Below the pieces are notes generated by a model. That model was not told the origin of the DNA. It was given only the letters and a program-made list of their open reading frames with translations, and did no database searches. Positions 28,911 to 36,846 of a stretch of 64,000 bases of DNA are shown one piece after another (position 1 is the stretch's first letter; each line of letters begins with the position of its first letter). The translations under genes were made by a program, and so were the position numbers. Location: the NCBI RefSeq assembly GCF_000980885.2, contig NZ_LBDA02000024.1:124001-188000 (forward strand), written 5' to 3'. The DNA comes from Streptomyces malaysiense. GTDB taxonomy: Bacteria > Actinomycetota > Actinomycetes > Streptomycetales > Streptomycetaceae.

Positions 28911-29226
28911 CCCCTGGGGTCGATGTCATGGACGGAATCCAAGAGGCTAGCACAGCGCACCACGCTCCGTGACTGCCTCAACTAACCTACTCAGCCTGGG
29001 AGTTGCCCCTTCCGCTTGCGTCGCCTCCGGTCGCGCCCGCGCGCCCGGAACGCCGGACCGGGCCGCCTCGCCGAGCGCGTACTTCGAGGTCCGCCCGCGT
29101 GTCGCGGCCCCCGGCGAGCGGCGGGACGACGCACACTGCCCTATTTTTTGATTGATGACCGAAAGGCCGGTTTCGCCGTGCCGTACCTCGGCCACCGATG
29201 ACCCAGGGTCACCCCAGGAGGGCGCG
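28911..29226. promoter_or_regulatory. Divergent control region between the five-gene operon and the SpoIIE-type gene
   Basis: No gene is convincing in these bases. On the minus strand, TAGGTT and TAGCCT lie about 30-70 bases before the LCAT gene and could serve as -10 elements, but no well-spaced -35 partner stands out. An unusually AT-rich run (TATTTTTTGATTGATGA) at about 29143-29159 stands out against the GC-rich background and may be part of the plus-strand promoter. Confidence 0.4.
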
Positions 29227-29271
29227 ATGTACCGCTCCGAGACCGGACGACCGGCCACGGGGAGCCCCTGA
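29227..29271 (+). CDS. 14-codon leader ORF coupled to the SpoIIE-type phosphatase gene
   Basis: An ATG at 29227 follows a strong ribosome-binding site (AGGAGGGCGCG) and encodes MYRSETGRPATGSP. Its TGA shares one base with the ATG of the downstream phosphatase gene (TGATG at 29269-29273), in a different frame. The downstream start has no good site of its own, so this mini-ORF probably delivers ribosomes to it. It could also be the remnant of a frame-disrupted start. Confidence 0.45.
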   Translation: MYRSETGRPATGSP

Positions 29272-30605
29272 TGGCCGGGCCCGAGAACGGGGCGTCGCCG
29301 AAACAGCCGGAGGATTCCGACCTGCACGTCCGTCTGCGGACCGAGCTGGGCCGCATGGACGAGCAGATGCGCAGCCTGCTGGAGGCCATGGACCGGCTCC
29401 AGGGCCTGCTGGACGCGGTGGTCGCCATCACCAGGGAGAACGAGCTGCCCTCGGTCCTGTACCGCATCGTGACCACCGCGATGGACCTGGTGGGCGCCCG
29501 CTACGGAGCGCTCGGCGTGCTCACCCCCTCCGGTGACGAACTGGACCAGTTCATCACCGCCGGCCTCACCGAGGAGGAGCGGGCCGCCCTCATCGGCACC
29601 GACTTCCCCCACGGCCGGGGCGTCCTCGGTCAGCTGATCCACCACCCCGAGCCGCTGCGGGTGGACGACATCGCGGCCCATCCGTCCTCCGTGGGCTTCC
29701 CGCCCAACCATCCGCACATGGGCACCCTGCTCGGCGTCGCCATCAGCGTCCGCGGCGAGATCTACGGCGACCTCTACCTCTCCGAGCGCCAGGACGGGCA
29801 GCCCTTCGACGCCGACGACGAGAGCGTGGTCACCGCCCTGGCCGGCGCCGCCGGCATCGCCATCGAGAACGTCCGTCTGTTCGAACGGGTGCGCGAGGGT
29901 GCCGAGCAGTTCCAGCGGCTGCTCCTGCCCACCCTGCCCGACCTGCACCCCTTCACCGCCGCCGCGGTCTACCGGCCGGCCGCCGAGCCCAGCCAGCTCG
30001 GCGGTGACTGGTACGACGCCATCCCGCTGCCCGGCGACGTCGTGGCGATCGTGATCGGGGACGTGGTCGGCCACGACCTGCCGGCCGCGGCCGCGATGGC
30101 CTCCACCCGCAACATGCTGCGCGCCCTGCTGTTCGACCGGGGCAACGCGCCCGGCGCCATCCTCACCCAACTGGATCACACCCTCCAGGCCATCACCGAG
30201 AACCCCATCACCACCATCACGCTGGCCCGTATCGAACCGGACGAGGCGGGCTGGCGGCTGTCCTGGAGCACCGCCGGACACCTTCCGCACCTGCTGATCG
30301 CGCCGGGCCGCCCGGCGGAGTACCTGTTCGCCGAGCCCGGACTGCCGCTCGGCGTCGACCCCGGACTGCCCCGCCCCGACCACTCCTGTTCCGTGCCGCC
30401 CGGCGCCACCGTGGTCTTCTTCACCGACGGCCTGGTCGAGCACCCCGACCGCCCGATCGACCAGAGCCTCGCGGAACTGATCGAACTCGCCGTCGAGTAC
30501 GCCTCCCTCCCCCTGGACGACTTCGTCCAGGCCCTCGCCGACCACCACCCCAGCGACGGCCACGACGACATGGCCGTCCTGGCCCTGCGCACCCCGCCCG
30601 CCTGA
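29271..30605 (+). CDS. GAF-domain SpoIIE/PP2C-type serine phosphatase
   Basis: A 444-residue signalling protein. A short coiled coil (residues 20-50) leads into a GAF sensor domain (about 55-205: ENELPSVLYRIVTTAMDLVGARYGALGVL ... AAGIAIENVRLFERV), then a PP2C-type SpoIIE phosphatase domain (about 215-440) with the metal-binding aspartates in GGDWYDAIPL, VIGDVVGHD and HDDMAVLAL. Such enzymes dephosphorylate anti-anti-sigma factors and release sigma factors. The ATG at 29271 overlaps the stop of a 14-codon leader ORF. It diverges from the five-gene caspase/helicase operon; a functional link is not shown. Confidence 0.93.
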   Translation: MAGPENGASPKQPEDSDLHVRLRTELGRMDEQMRSLLEAMDRLQGLLDAVVAITRENELPSVLYRIVTTAMDLVGARYGALGVLTPSGDELDQFITAGLTEEERAALIGTDFPHGRGVLGQLIHHPEPLRVDDIAAHPSSVGFPPNHPHMGTLLGVAISVRGEIYGDLYLSERQDGQPFDADDESVVTALAGAAGIAIENVRLFERVREGAEQFQRLLLPTLPDLHPFTAAAVYRPAAEPSQLGGDWYDAIPLPGDVVAIVIGDVVGHDLPAAAAMASTRNMLRALLFDRGNAPGAILTQLDHTLQAITENPITTITLARIEPDEAGWRLSWSTAGHLPHLLIAPGRPAEYLFAEPGLPLGVDPGLPRPDHSCSVPPGATVVFFTDGLVEHPDRPIDQSLAELIELAVEYASLPLDDFVQALADHHPSDGHDDMAVLALRTPPA

Positions 30606-30689
30606 CCCGGCCGCCGCCCGCCCCGGCCCGTTTCCCACCCTGGGGTCCCAGGCCGTCCCCTGCCGTGGAGGATCCCCCCGAACCGGCGG

Positions 30690-31856
30690 ATGATGGTGGC
30701 CGGGGCGGTGTCGATGCGGAGGTCGCCGATGACGGTCGCGCGGCGTGGAGGACTCCGGCGCGGTGGTGTCGCCGCTCTGGAGATCTGCGCCCTCGCGGCG
30801 CTGTACTACGGCTCCGCCGAACTGGGACTGCTCCAGCAACTGGTGCGCGGCCAGGTCACCCCTCTATGGCCCCCGACCGGTATCGCCGTGGCGGCCCTGC
30901 TGCTGCGCGGTCCGCGGATCTGGCCCGGCATCACGCTCGGCGCGCTGCTGGTCAACCTCTCGCTCGGGCCGTCGTACACCGCGCTGCTCCTGATCGTCGT
31001 GGGCGACACCCTCGCGCCCCTGTGCGCATACGTCCTCCTGCGACGCGCGGGGTTCCGTCCCGAACTGGACCGGCTGCGCGACGCGATCGCGCTGGTCTTC
31101 CTCGGCGCCTTCGCCGGGACGCTGGTCAGCGCGACGACGGGCAGCGGGACGCTCGTCCTCACCGGCGGCCTGAACACCGACCGGTTCTGGACGACCTGGT
31201 GGGTCTGGTGGACCGGTGACGCGATGGGCGTCCTGGTGGTGACGCCGGTCCTGCTCGTGCTGTCCCGGGCACGTCTGCCCTGGCACGTGAAGCCGTCCCG
31301 CTGGGCAGAGGTCCTGCTCCTCCTCGCGGCCACCGCCTGTGTCGGGGTCGTCGACACCAGCAGCACCCCTCTCCTCTTCCTCGGCTTCCCGCTGCTGATC
31401 TGGGCCGCCTTCCGCTTCCGCCTGGCCGGCACCGCACCCGTAGCCCTGGCCGTCTCGGTCTTCGCGATCATCGCCGCCGGCCGCGGCTCGGGCCCGTTCG
31501 CCGAGCACGGCGTGCTCACCGACATGGTCACCCTCCAGGCCTACAACGGTTCCTCCGCACTGACCGCCCTGCTCGTCGCGGCGGCCGTCAGCGAGCGGGA
31601 CAAGTCCCAGAGGGAGATTGCCCGAGCCTGCGGCCATCTCGCCGACCTGGTCTCCCGGCTCTCCGCCACCGGCACCCAGCCGACACCGCCCGCCTCCGGC
31701 TCCCATCCCCACCCCGGGCCGCCTCGCGGCTCCGACGCCGGCTCCGGGTCTCGCCCCCGCCCCGGCTCCACTCCCGGCGCCGGCGAAGAACGCCACCGCT
31801 CCCGCTCGACCTACCGTCCGGCACCGCCCCCGCGCGGAACCGCCGACCCGGACTGA
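30690..31856 (+). CDS. MASE1-domain integral membrane sensor protein
   Basis: A 388-residue protein with about eight transmembrane segments between residues 30 and 300 forming a MASE1 domain (YYGSAELGLLQQL, TPLWPPTGIAVAALLL, WWVWWTGDAMGVLVVTPVLL). In many bacteria MASE1 is fused to GGDEF or kinase outputs; here the C-terminus is only a Pro/Ser/Arg-rich tail, so any output must be a partner protein. It follows the SpoIIE-type phosphatase by 84 bases on the same strand and could feed it. Start choice is uncertain: ATGs at 30690, 30714 and 30729 are all possible. Confidence 0.82.
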   Translation: MMVAGAVSMRRSPMTVARRGGLRRGGVAALEICALAALYYGSAELGLLQQLVRGQVTPLWPPTGIAVAALLLRGPRIWPGITLGALLVNLSLGPSYTALLLIVVGDTLAPLCAYVLLRRAGFRPELDRLRDAIALVFLGAFAGTLVSATTGSGTLVLTGGLNTDRFWTTWWVWWTGDAMGVLVVTPVLLVLSRARLPWHVKPSRWAEVLLLLAATACVGVVDTSSTPLLFLGFPLLIWAAFRFRLAGTAPVALAVSVFAIIAAGRGSGPFAEHGVLTDMVTLQAYNGSSALTALLVAAAVSERDKSQREIARACGHLADLVSRLSATGTQPTPPASGSHPHPGPPRGSDAGSGSRPRPGSTPGAGEERHRSRSTYRPAPPPRGTADPD

Positions 31857-31937
31857 GACGGACGAGCCGAGCCGGACCAGACGGGGACCGCGGCAGGCGC
31901 CGCCCCGCCTCCCGCTCCTCCGGCACAGGGCGACGGA

Positions 31938-32879
31938 TCAGGCCGCCCCGAGTCTCGGGAAGAGGACCTCCGCGTCGCCCCGGTTGATCGCGTCGAGCTG
32001 TCCCGGTTCGTAACCGTCGTAGCCGTCGAGCATCGAGTCGAAGAGCTTGCCGTGCTCCTCCGCGGCGAAGGGCGGGTCACTGCCGTAGAGGACATGGCCC
32101 GGAGCCGCGAAGGCGAGCAGGGAGGGCAGGGCGGAGGGGCTGGCGGACAGGGCGGTGTCGAAGTAGAAGCGCCGCAGGCCGGCCAGGACGCCCTCGGGCG
32201 TGGCGCCGGGGCTGAACTGGGCGCCGAGGGTGAACCGCCAGGCCGCATAGGGCAGGAACCCGCCCGCGTGGGAGAGGATCACCCGCATCCGGGTGTACCG
32301 GCTCATCACTCCGTTGAGCGTCATGTGCAGCGCGGTGCGGGTGGTGTCGAAGGGGAAGTCGACCACGGGACCGGGCAGGCCGTCGAGCATGGGCAGCGCC
32401 GAGCCGGTGGGGTGGACGAAGACCACGGCGCCGCGCGCGTCCAGCTCTTCCCAGAGCGGGACGAACTCCTTGTCCCCGAGGTAGCGGCCATGGACGTTGG
32501 ACATCAGCACCACGCCGTCGGCATGCAGTTCGTCCAGCGCGTACGCGGCCTCGGCGAGCGCGCCGTCCACGTCCGGCAGCGGAAGGCTCGCGAAGATTCC
32601 GAAGCGGTCGGGGCGGTCTTTGACCAGTTCCGCGCCGTACTCGTTGACACTCCGGGCCACCGCGCGGGCCTCCGTGTCGTCGCCGAAGTGAGTGCCCGGT
32701 GAGCTGACCGAGAGGACGCCGGTGGCGATCGAGCGGCGGTCCGTCATCGCGATCGCGCTCTGCGCGTCCCACGCGGGCGTGGGCCAGCCCGCCGCCGTGG
32801 CGCCATGCCGCTCCATCACCTCCCGGTAGGCACCCGGAACGAGGTGCTGGTGGACATCGATGCGCCGAGAAGCGACCAT
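31938..32879 (-). CDS. Amidohydrolase-family (ACMSD-like) hydrolase or decarboxylase
   Basis: A 313-residue TIM-barrel metal-dependent hydrolase. Metal ligands are visible at the N-terminal IDVHQHLVP (HxH), at VVFVHPTG, at ILSHAGG and at the late Asp in LYGSDPPFA, the arrangement of the ACMSD/gamma-resorcylate decarboxylase group. The substrate is unknown; an aromatic carboxylate is plausible. It has a strong ribosome-binding site (GGGAGGTAAGAGGAG). It is divergently transcribed from a MarR regulator across a 58-base region containing a palindromic operator, so it is probably MarR-controlled and induced by its substrate. Confidence 0.88.
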   Translation of the reverse strand: MVASRRIDVHQHLVPGAYREVMERHGATAAGWPTPAWDAQSAIAMTDRRSIATGVLSVSSPGTHFGDDTEARAVARSVNEYGAELVKDRPDRFGIFASLPLPDVDGALAEAAYALDELHADGVVLMSNVHGRYLGDKEFVPLWEELDARGAVVFVHPTGSALPMLDGLPGPVVDFPFDTTRTALHMTLNGVMSRYTRMRVILSHAGGFLPYAAWRFTLGAQFSPGATPEGVLAGLRRFYFDTALSASPSALPSLLAFAAPGHVLYGSDPPFAAEEHGKLFDSMLDGYDGYEPGQLDAINRGDAEVLFPRLGAA

Positions 32880-32898
32880 CTCCTCTTACCTCCCTAAC

Positions 32899-32930
32899 AT
32901 TTAGCATGCTAACGATTGCTTTGCTAAAGT
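32899..32930. promoter_or_regulatory. MarR operator and divergent promoters
   Basis: TTAGCATGCTAA at 32901-32912 is a perfect 12-bp palindrome; a second related half-site TTTGCTAAAG follows at 32920-32929. Read rightwards, TTAGCA (32901) and TAAAGT (32925) are spaced 18 bases apart like a -35/-10 pair; read leftwards the same sequence gives TTAGCA and TAAATG, also 18 apart. The operator therefore overlaps both promoters, typical of a MarR protein repressing itself and its divergent target. Confidence 0.65.
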
Positions 32931-32937
32931 AGCAGCC

Positions 32938-33492
32938 GTGAGTGACAGACGCAACAGCCTTCACCCCGGCGAGCAGCCGACCTCGGACGACGGCCGGCCG
33001 GAGGACCCCGCCCCCGGGCCGGCGGCGGACCGCGACCGGCCGGCGGCGCGGGGCGGCATCGGCGCGGAGGAGATCTCCCAGGCCGCAGACGCCCTCTTCT
33101 TCGCGATGCGCCGGGCCCGTACGACCGGCGCGGAGCACTACGGGGGCCTCTCCCTCCCCCAGGTCGCCCTCCTCGAACCGCTGGCCACGGAGCCGGACCT
33201 GCCAGTGGGCCGGCTGGCGAGCAGCGCGGACGTCAGCGTCCCGACCGCGACGCGGATGCTCCAGCAACTGGAGTCGAAGGGCGTCGTCGTACGCCGCCGC
33301 TCATCCGAGGACGAACGGCGTGTCCTGGTCAGCCTCACCGACGACGGCGCCCAGCGGCTCGCCCTGCTCCGGGGCCACCTGCGCGAGCGCCAGGCCCGCG
33401 CCTACGAGGCGTTCACCCCGGCCGAGCGCGCCCTGCTGGTCACGCTGCTGCACCGGCTCACGGACCTGGTCGCCGACACGGGCACCGGCTGA
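32938..33492 (+). CDS. MarR-family transcriptional regulator
   Basis: A 184-residue regulator from the GTG at 32938. It has a disordered N-terminal 40 residues and a MarR winged helix (about 75-150: YGGLSLPQVALLEPLATEPDLPVGRLASSADVSVPTATRMLQQLESKGVVVRR and the wing SSEDERRVLVSLTDDGAQ). No Shine-Dalgarno sequence precedes the GTG, and the inferred -10 sits about 8 bases upstream, so translation may be leaderless. It probably represses the divergent amidohydrolase gene and itself through the TTAGCATGCTAA palindrome. Confidence 0.92.
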   Translation: MSDRRNSLHPGEQPTSDDGRPEDPAPGPAADRDRPAARGGIGAEEISQAADALFFAMRRARTTGAEHYGGLSLPQVALLEPLATEPDLPVGRLASSADVSVPTATRMLQQLESKGVVVRRRSSEDERRVLVSLTDDGAQRLALLRGHLRERQARAYEAFTPAERALLVTLLHRLTDLVADTGTG

Positions 33493-33567
33493 GCCCTCGG
33501 CGGTTCGTTCACGTCCGCCTGCGCGAGCCCCGCTGCGGACAGCGCACGCCGCCGGCAACGCGACAGG

Positions 33568-34218
33568 TCACCGTCCGGCGATGAGCGCGGGCAGTACGCG
33601 CATGTCGTGGAAGACGACGGTCCCGGGTCCCGCGAGCCGCTCGGCGGGGGTGATCCCCCCGGCGTACCCGAAGGCGCGCATCCCCGCGGCCCGCGCGGCC
33701 CGCACACCGGGCCCGCTGTCCTCGACCACCGCACAGGCGGCCGGCTCGACCCCCATACCGCGGGCGGCGTGGAGGAACAGGTCCGGCGCCGGCTTGCCGC
33801 GGGAGACCTCGGCGGCGCTGTAGATGCGGCCCGCGAAACGGTCGTACAGCCCGGTACGGCCCAGAGTGTGCCGCATCTTGTCGTGGGAGCCGCTGGACGC
33901 CACGCACATCGGCAGCGTGATCGCGCCGAGGGCCTCCACCAGACCGTCCACAGGGGCGAGTTCGGCGTCGACGGCCTCACGGTGCCGCTCCTCGAAACGC
34001 TCCGACCAGATCGCGGCGGTCCGCGCGCCCAGCCGGTCTGCGACCTGTTCACGGATCGCGGCGTGCGAGCGGCCGATGAACCTGCCGACGACCTCGTCCT
34101 CGCTCAACGGCCAGCCCAGTTCGGCGCCGAGGGCGACCTGGAGGCGGACGGCGATGCGCTCGCTGTCGACCAGTACACCGTCGCAATCGAATATGACGAG
34201 CTCAATCGGCTTGATCAT
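33568..34218 (-). CDS. HAD-superfamily phosphatase (beta-phosphoglucomutase/phosphatase type)
   Basis: A 216-residue HAD hydrolase from the ATG at 34218 (MIKPIELVIFDCDGVLVDSE). Motif I is DCDGVLVDSE, motif II Ser is in CVASSGSH, motif III Lys in SRGKPAPDLF, and motif IV acidic residues in VVEDSGPG. The alpha-helical cap inserted after motif I is the subfamily I cap of phosphoglycolate phosphatase/beta-phosphoglucomutase-like enzymes. It acts on a small phosphorylated metabolite; the substrate cannot be read from the sequence. The open frame extends to 34362, but the upstream residues are not protein-like. Confidence 0.9.
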   Translation of the reverse strand: MIKPIELVIFDCDGVLVDSERIAVRLQVALGAELGWPLSEDEVVGRFIGRSHAAIREQVADRLGARTAAIWSERFEERHREAVDAELAPVDGLVEALGAITLPMCVASSGSHDKMRHTLGRTGLYDRFAGRIYSAAEVSRGKPAPDLFLHAARGMGVEPAACAVVEDSGPGVRAARAAGMRAFGYAGGITPAERLAGPGTVVFHDMRVLPALIAGR

Positions 34219-34392
34219 CCTGGCAGGATAGACACTTGCCCGGCGTGCCGCCTCCCTCTCGAAGAAGTGGCACGCCGGGCCTCGTGTCCAGCTGTCGTGG
34301 CGCTGCTCGTCCGAGCCCGGGTCCGTCCCCCGTGCGGATCTGGCCTCAAACCCCCCGCGCATTCCCCGACGGCTGCTTCCCCTCGTCCCCGT

Positions 34393-34581
34393 TCAGCAGA
34401 TGTGGAGCGAGAGGGAGTCGGCCGAGACGGGTCGAGCGTCTCGGTCGTCCTCCTCCAACCGGTCCTCGACGCGATCCAGCAGCGCCTCCCAGCTCACCGG
34501 ATCGATCTCTCCCGGTGGCTGCCGAGTCGGCGCCCGGCATGCCTCCGCCGCCTGGCGGAGCAGTTCGAATGTCTGGTACAT
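34393..34581 (-). CDS. Small acidic protein of unknown function
   Basis: A 62-residue acidic protein from the ATG at 34581 (MYQTFELLRQAAEACRAP), preceded by GGGAGGG at suitable spacing. It contains WEALLDRVEDRLEEDDRDARP, a probable amphipathic helix, and ends SLSLHIC. No signal peptide or membrane segment is present. It lies 120 bases downstream of the sigma-like gene on the same strand and may be its small partner. I do not recognise the family. Confidence 0.5.
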   Translation of the reverse strand: MYQTFELLRQAAEACRAPTRQPPGEIDPVSWEALLDRVEDRLEEDDRDARPVSADSLSLHIC

Positions 34582-34701
34582 CCCGCGTGTTCCCTCCCGA
34601 GGTGTGCGTGTGAACCTTGTCTTTCTCCGGGTCGCTAGGACCCAACCTGGGCTCACGGGAGGCGACGTGTGGGCCCCCTCCCGTGAGTCCGAGTAGCGGC
34701 A

Positions 34702-35346
34702 CTAGCTCGTCACGTCGCCCAGTACCTCGTCGTAGATCGTTTCCTTGTAGGGCTCCAGGGCCTTGCACACGTCCTTGAACCGGCGGCCCACCGTATGCCG
34801 GTCGATCTTGAGGCAACGCGCGATCTCCGCCTGGCTGAGGCCCTCGACGATCGCGAGCCTGCCGACCGGATACAACCTGTCCGTCAACTTCTCGGCGAGG
34901 AAACGGTCGATGGCCTTGAGGCGGACCTCCCGTGCGTGGTCCCCCTCGTCCGCCTCGACCGGCACCTCCGGGAACTCGCGTACCGGGGAGGAGAGATCAC
35001 GGTCCCTGCCGCGCACCGCGTCCGCGATGACGTCGCGCATGACCTTGCGCGCGAAGGCCCGTCCGCCGTCCCGCCGGTCGAGGGCGAAGTCCGGCCTCGA
35101 CCAGGCGCGCACCAGCTGCAGCACGCAGGTCTGCACCAGGTCCTCCAGCATGTACTGCATACGCGCCTGGCGCACCATCCCTTCGAGGAACGGCTTCAAC
35201 CGACCCAGTTCCTCGACCTGTTCCGCCGTCAGCCGTCGGCGGGGCTTGGACTCGGGGGCGGGACGGGCGCCGGGGACGGGGTCCGGCGGGGTACTCGGTG
35301 GGTCGTTCGGCTCCGTCGGCCCTCGAACATCGGGGGCGTTGCGCAT
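34702..35346 (-). CDS. Sigma-70-like DNA-binding protein (ECF-like)
   Basis: A 214-residue protein. A disordered Pro-rich N-terminus (1-35) is followed by a sigma-region-2-like helical segment (MLEDLVQTCVLQLVRAWSRPDF... RAFARKVMRDVIADAVRGRDRD) and a C-terminal helix-turn-helix of region-4 type (GLSQAEIARCLKIDRHTVGRRFKDVCKAL, about 165-195). It resembles an atypical ECF-type sigma factor of the kind common in Streptomyces; no anti-sigma factor gene is adjacent. The conserved 2.4 residues for -10 recognition are hard to place, so it could also be a non-sigma regulator. Confidence 0.72.
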   Translation of the reverse strand: MRNAPDVRGPTEPNDPPSTPPDPVPGARPAPESKPRRRLTAEQVEELGRLKPFLEGMVRQARMQYMLEDLVQTCVLQLVRAWSRPDFALDRRDGGRAFARKVMRDVIADAVRGRDRDLSSPVREFPEVPVEADEGDHAREVRLKAIDRFLAEKLTDRLYPVGRLAIVEGLSQAEIARCLKIDRHTVGRRFKDVCKALEPYKETIYDEVLGDVTS

Positions 35347-35476
35347 AGGGACCAGTCCTTCCCGTCAGTCAGCCAACTCGTCACTGGCCTGCGGCAGTTC
35401 ACCGCTTCATCCATCCATGCCGTGGGGCGGACCCGGTACGGTGCGTTTTCGGACCACGAGTTCGAGCGACGGGCGC

Positions 35477-35626
35477 TCAACCCAGCACCTGGAGAACGAA
35501 GACCGCGACTCCGACACCCACGAGCAGGGCGACCCCGAGCGGCGGGTCGAGGAAGGCCACGTAGGTGACAAGGCCCGCGACGACCATGATCAGCAGGGTG
35601 CGTCGAATCTTCCGGAGGGAATCCAT
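35477..35626 (-). CDS. Small two-helix membrane protein
   Basis: A 49-residue protein starting at the ATG at 35626 (MDSLRKIRRTLLIM), with GGAG spaced 8 bases upstream. After a basic N-terminus come two hydrophobic stretches (TLLIMVVAGLVTYVAFL and VALLVGVGVAVFVLQVLG) separated by DPPLG, consistent with a hairpin membrane protein with its N-terminus inside. Codon use is GC-biased at third positions, as in its neighbours. Function unknown. Confidence 0.6.
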   Translation of the reverse strand: MDSLRKIRRTLLIMVVAGLVTYVAFLDPPLGVALLVGVGVAVFVLQVLG

Positions 35627-35979
35627 TCGGGCTGCTCCAAGAGGGGGGTTGCGACGCCGGTCCTGAACCGGCGCGACCGGTCGTCCGCCGGTTCACCGGA
35701 GCAGGCCGTACCGGTGGACCCCGGAGGGAGCGCGGCACACGGTGACCGTCGTCACCTCGCGCGTCGCACCCGGCGCACCCCGCCCCGCACGCGGGTGTCT
35801 CCCGGGGCCGAGCGGGGCAGCCGGACCGTCCTCTCCGACGGGGGCGGGAGGTTGTCCATGGTCACCCCGCTCGCGCCCGCGCCGGGCGAACGCATGGTCG
35901 GCGCGAATGCGCTCGGGATGAATGAGTAGGCTGCGGTGCCGTTCCGTCAGAGCTGTCATGCCCATTCGAAAGGCCGCAG
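35627..35979. other. Intergenic region without a convincing gene
   Basis: 353 bases between a minus-strand small membrane protein gene and the plus-strand Pro/Gln-rich protein gene. Small inverted repeats are present (for example CCGGTCCTGAACCGG near 35658), but no coding region is supported. TAGGCT near 35928 is a possible -10 element for the downstream gene. Confidence 0.4.
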
Positions 35980-36744
35980 TTGAGCACACCACCGTCGTAT
36001 CCCGACCCCCGGCAGATGCCGGGGCCGTATCAGCAGGCTCCGGGGCCGTACCAGCAGGCGCAGGCGCCGGGGGCATATCAGCAGGCGCAGGCCCCGGGGG
36101 CGTACGCGCCCGCGCCGGGACCCTACCCTCAGCCAGGGGCGGCACCGTACGCGCCCGCGGCCGCTCCGGGGCCGTACCAGCAAGCCCCCGTTCCTGGCCC
36201 GTACCAGCAGCCGCAGGCGCAGCCGTACGGCGGTGGGATGCCGGTCGGTGGGGCGATGCAGGCATGCCAGATATGCGGGGCCGGGCCCGCGGCGCAGGTC
36301 ACGGTGCGGGGGCATCAGGGGATGCTGATCATCATGCGTTCCCTGCGCCGCCGGGGGACGATGTGCCGTCCCTGTGCGCTGGCCACCTTCCGGGAGATGC
36401 AGGCCAACACCATGGTGCAGGGGTGGTGGGGGCCGATGTCGGTGGTCATCACGCCCATCACGCTGCTGATCAACCTCGCCGCCCTGTCCACGATCCGCCG
36501 TATCCCGGAGCCGGTCGCGGCCGGGCACCGGCCTTCGCTGAACCCGGGCAAGTCGGTGTTCAAACGGCCGCAGGGCATCCTCGGGCTGATCCCGCTGTGC
36601 CTGGTGCTCGGTGTCCTGCTGCTCGCCGTCGTCGGCATCGCGGCCGGGTCGAGCGACGACAACGGTGCGGCGCCGGCCGTGAAGGTCGGATCGTGCGTGC
36701 GCGGTGACACCGCGGCGACGTGTTCGGATCCGCTGCGGAGTTAG
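35980..36744 (+). CDS. Pro/Gln/Tyr-repeat protein with zinc-ribbon-like cysteines and membrane segments
   Basis: A 254-residue protein starting at TTG (35980; MSTPPSYPDPRQ), with GAAAGG 6 bases upstream. Residues 12-85 are an imperfect tandem repeat of PGPYQQA/APGAYQQAQ units. Then CQICG and CRPC, about 35 residues apart, form a possible four-cysteine metal site. Two hydrophobic helices follow (about 145-165 and 205-228), and a short C-terminal domain with two further cysteines (SCVRGDTAATCSD) probably lies outside. The layout resembles actinobacterial membrane proteins with disordered Pro-rich N-termini; no function can be assigned. Confidence 0.8.
   Translation: MSTPPSYPDPRQMPGPYQQAPGPYQQAQAPGAYQQAQAPGAYAPAPGPYPQPGAAPYAPAAAPGPYQQAPVPGPYQQPQAQPYGGGMPVGGAMQACQICGAGPAAQVTVRGHQGMLIIMRSLRRRGTMCRPCALATFREMQANTMVQGWWGPMSVVITPITLLINLAALSTIRRIPEPVAAGHRPSLNPGKSVFKRPQGILGLIPLCLVLGVLLLAVVGIAAGSSDDNGAAPAVKVGSCVRGDTAATCSDPLRS
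36013..36236 (+). repeat. In-gene tandem repeat encoding PGPYQQA-type units
   Basis: About ten degenerate units such as cgggGCCGTACCAGCAGGC encode the Pro-Gly-Pro-Tyr-Gln-Gln-Ala repeat of the protein starting at 35980. The DNA-level similarity makes it a likely site of repeat-number variation. Confidence 0.7.
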
Positions 36745-36794
36745 GGGCTTGTCCGGCCGGTGACGGTCGGACGGGTGAGTGGTCCGGTCATGGC

Positions 36795-36825
36795 GACGGG
36801 CCGGTGCTTCACGCACCGGCCCGTC
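36795..36825. terminator. Bidirectional 13-bp hairpin terminator
   Basis: GACGGGCCGGTGC (36795-36807) pairs perfectly with GCACCGGCCCGTC (36813-36825) around the 5-nt loop TTCAC. It lies between two convergent genes ending at 36744 (plus) and 36847 (minus), the expected place for a shared terminator. Confidence 0.85.
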
Positions 36826-36846
36826 TTCCATGAGGGTTGCGTCCCG

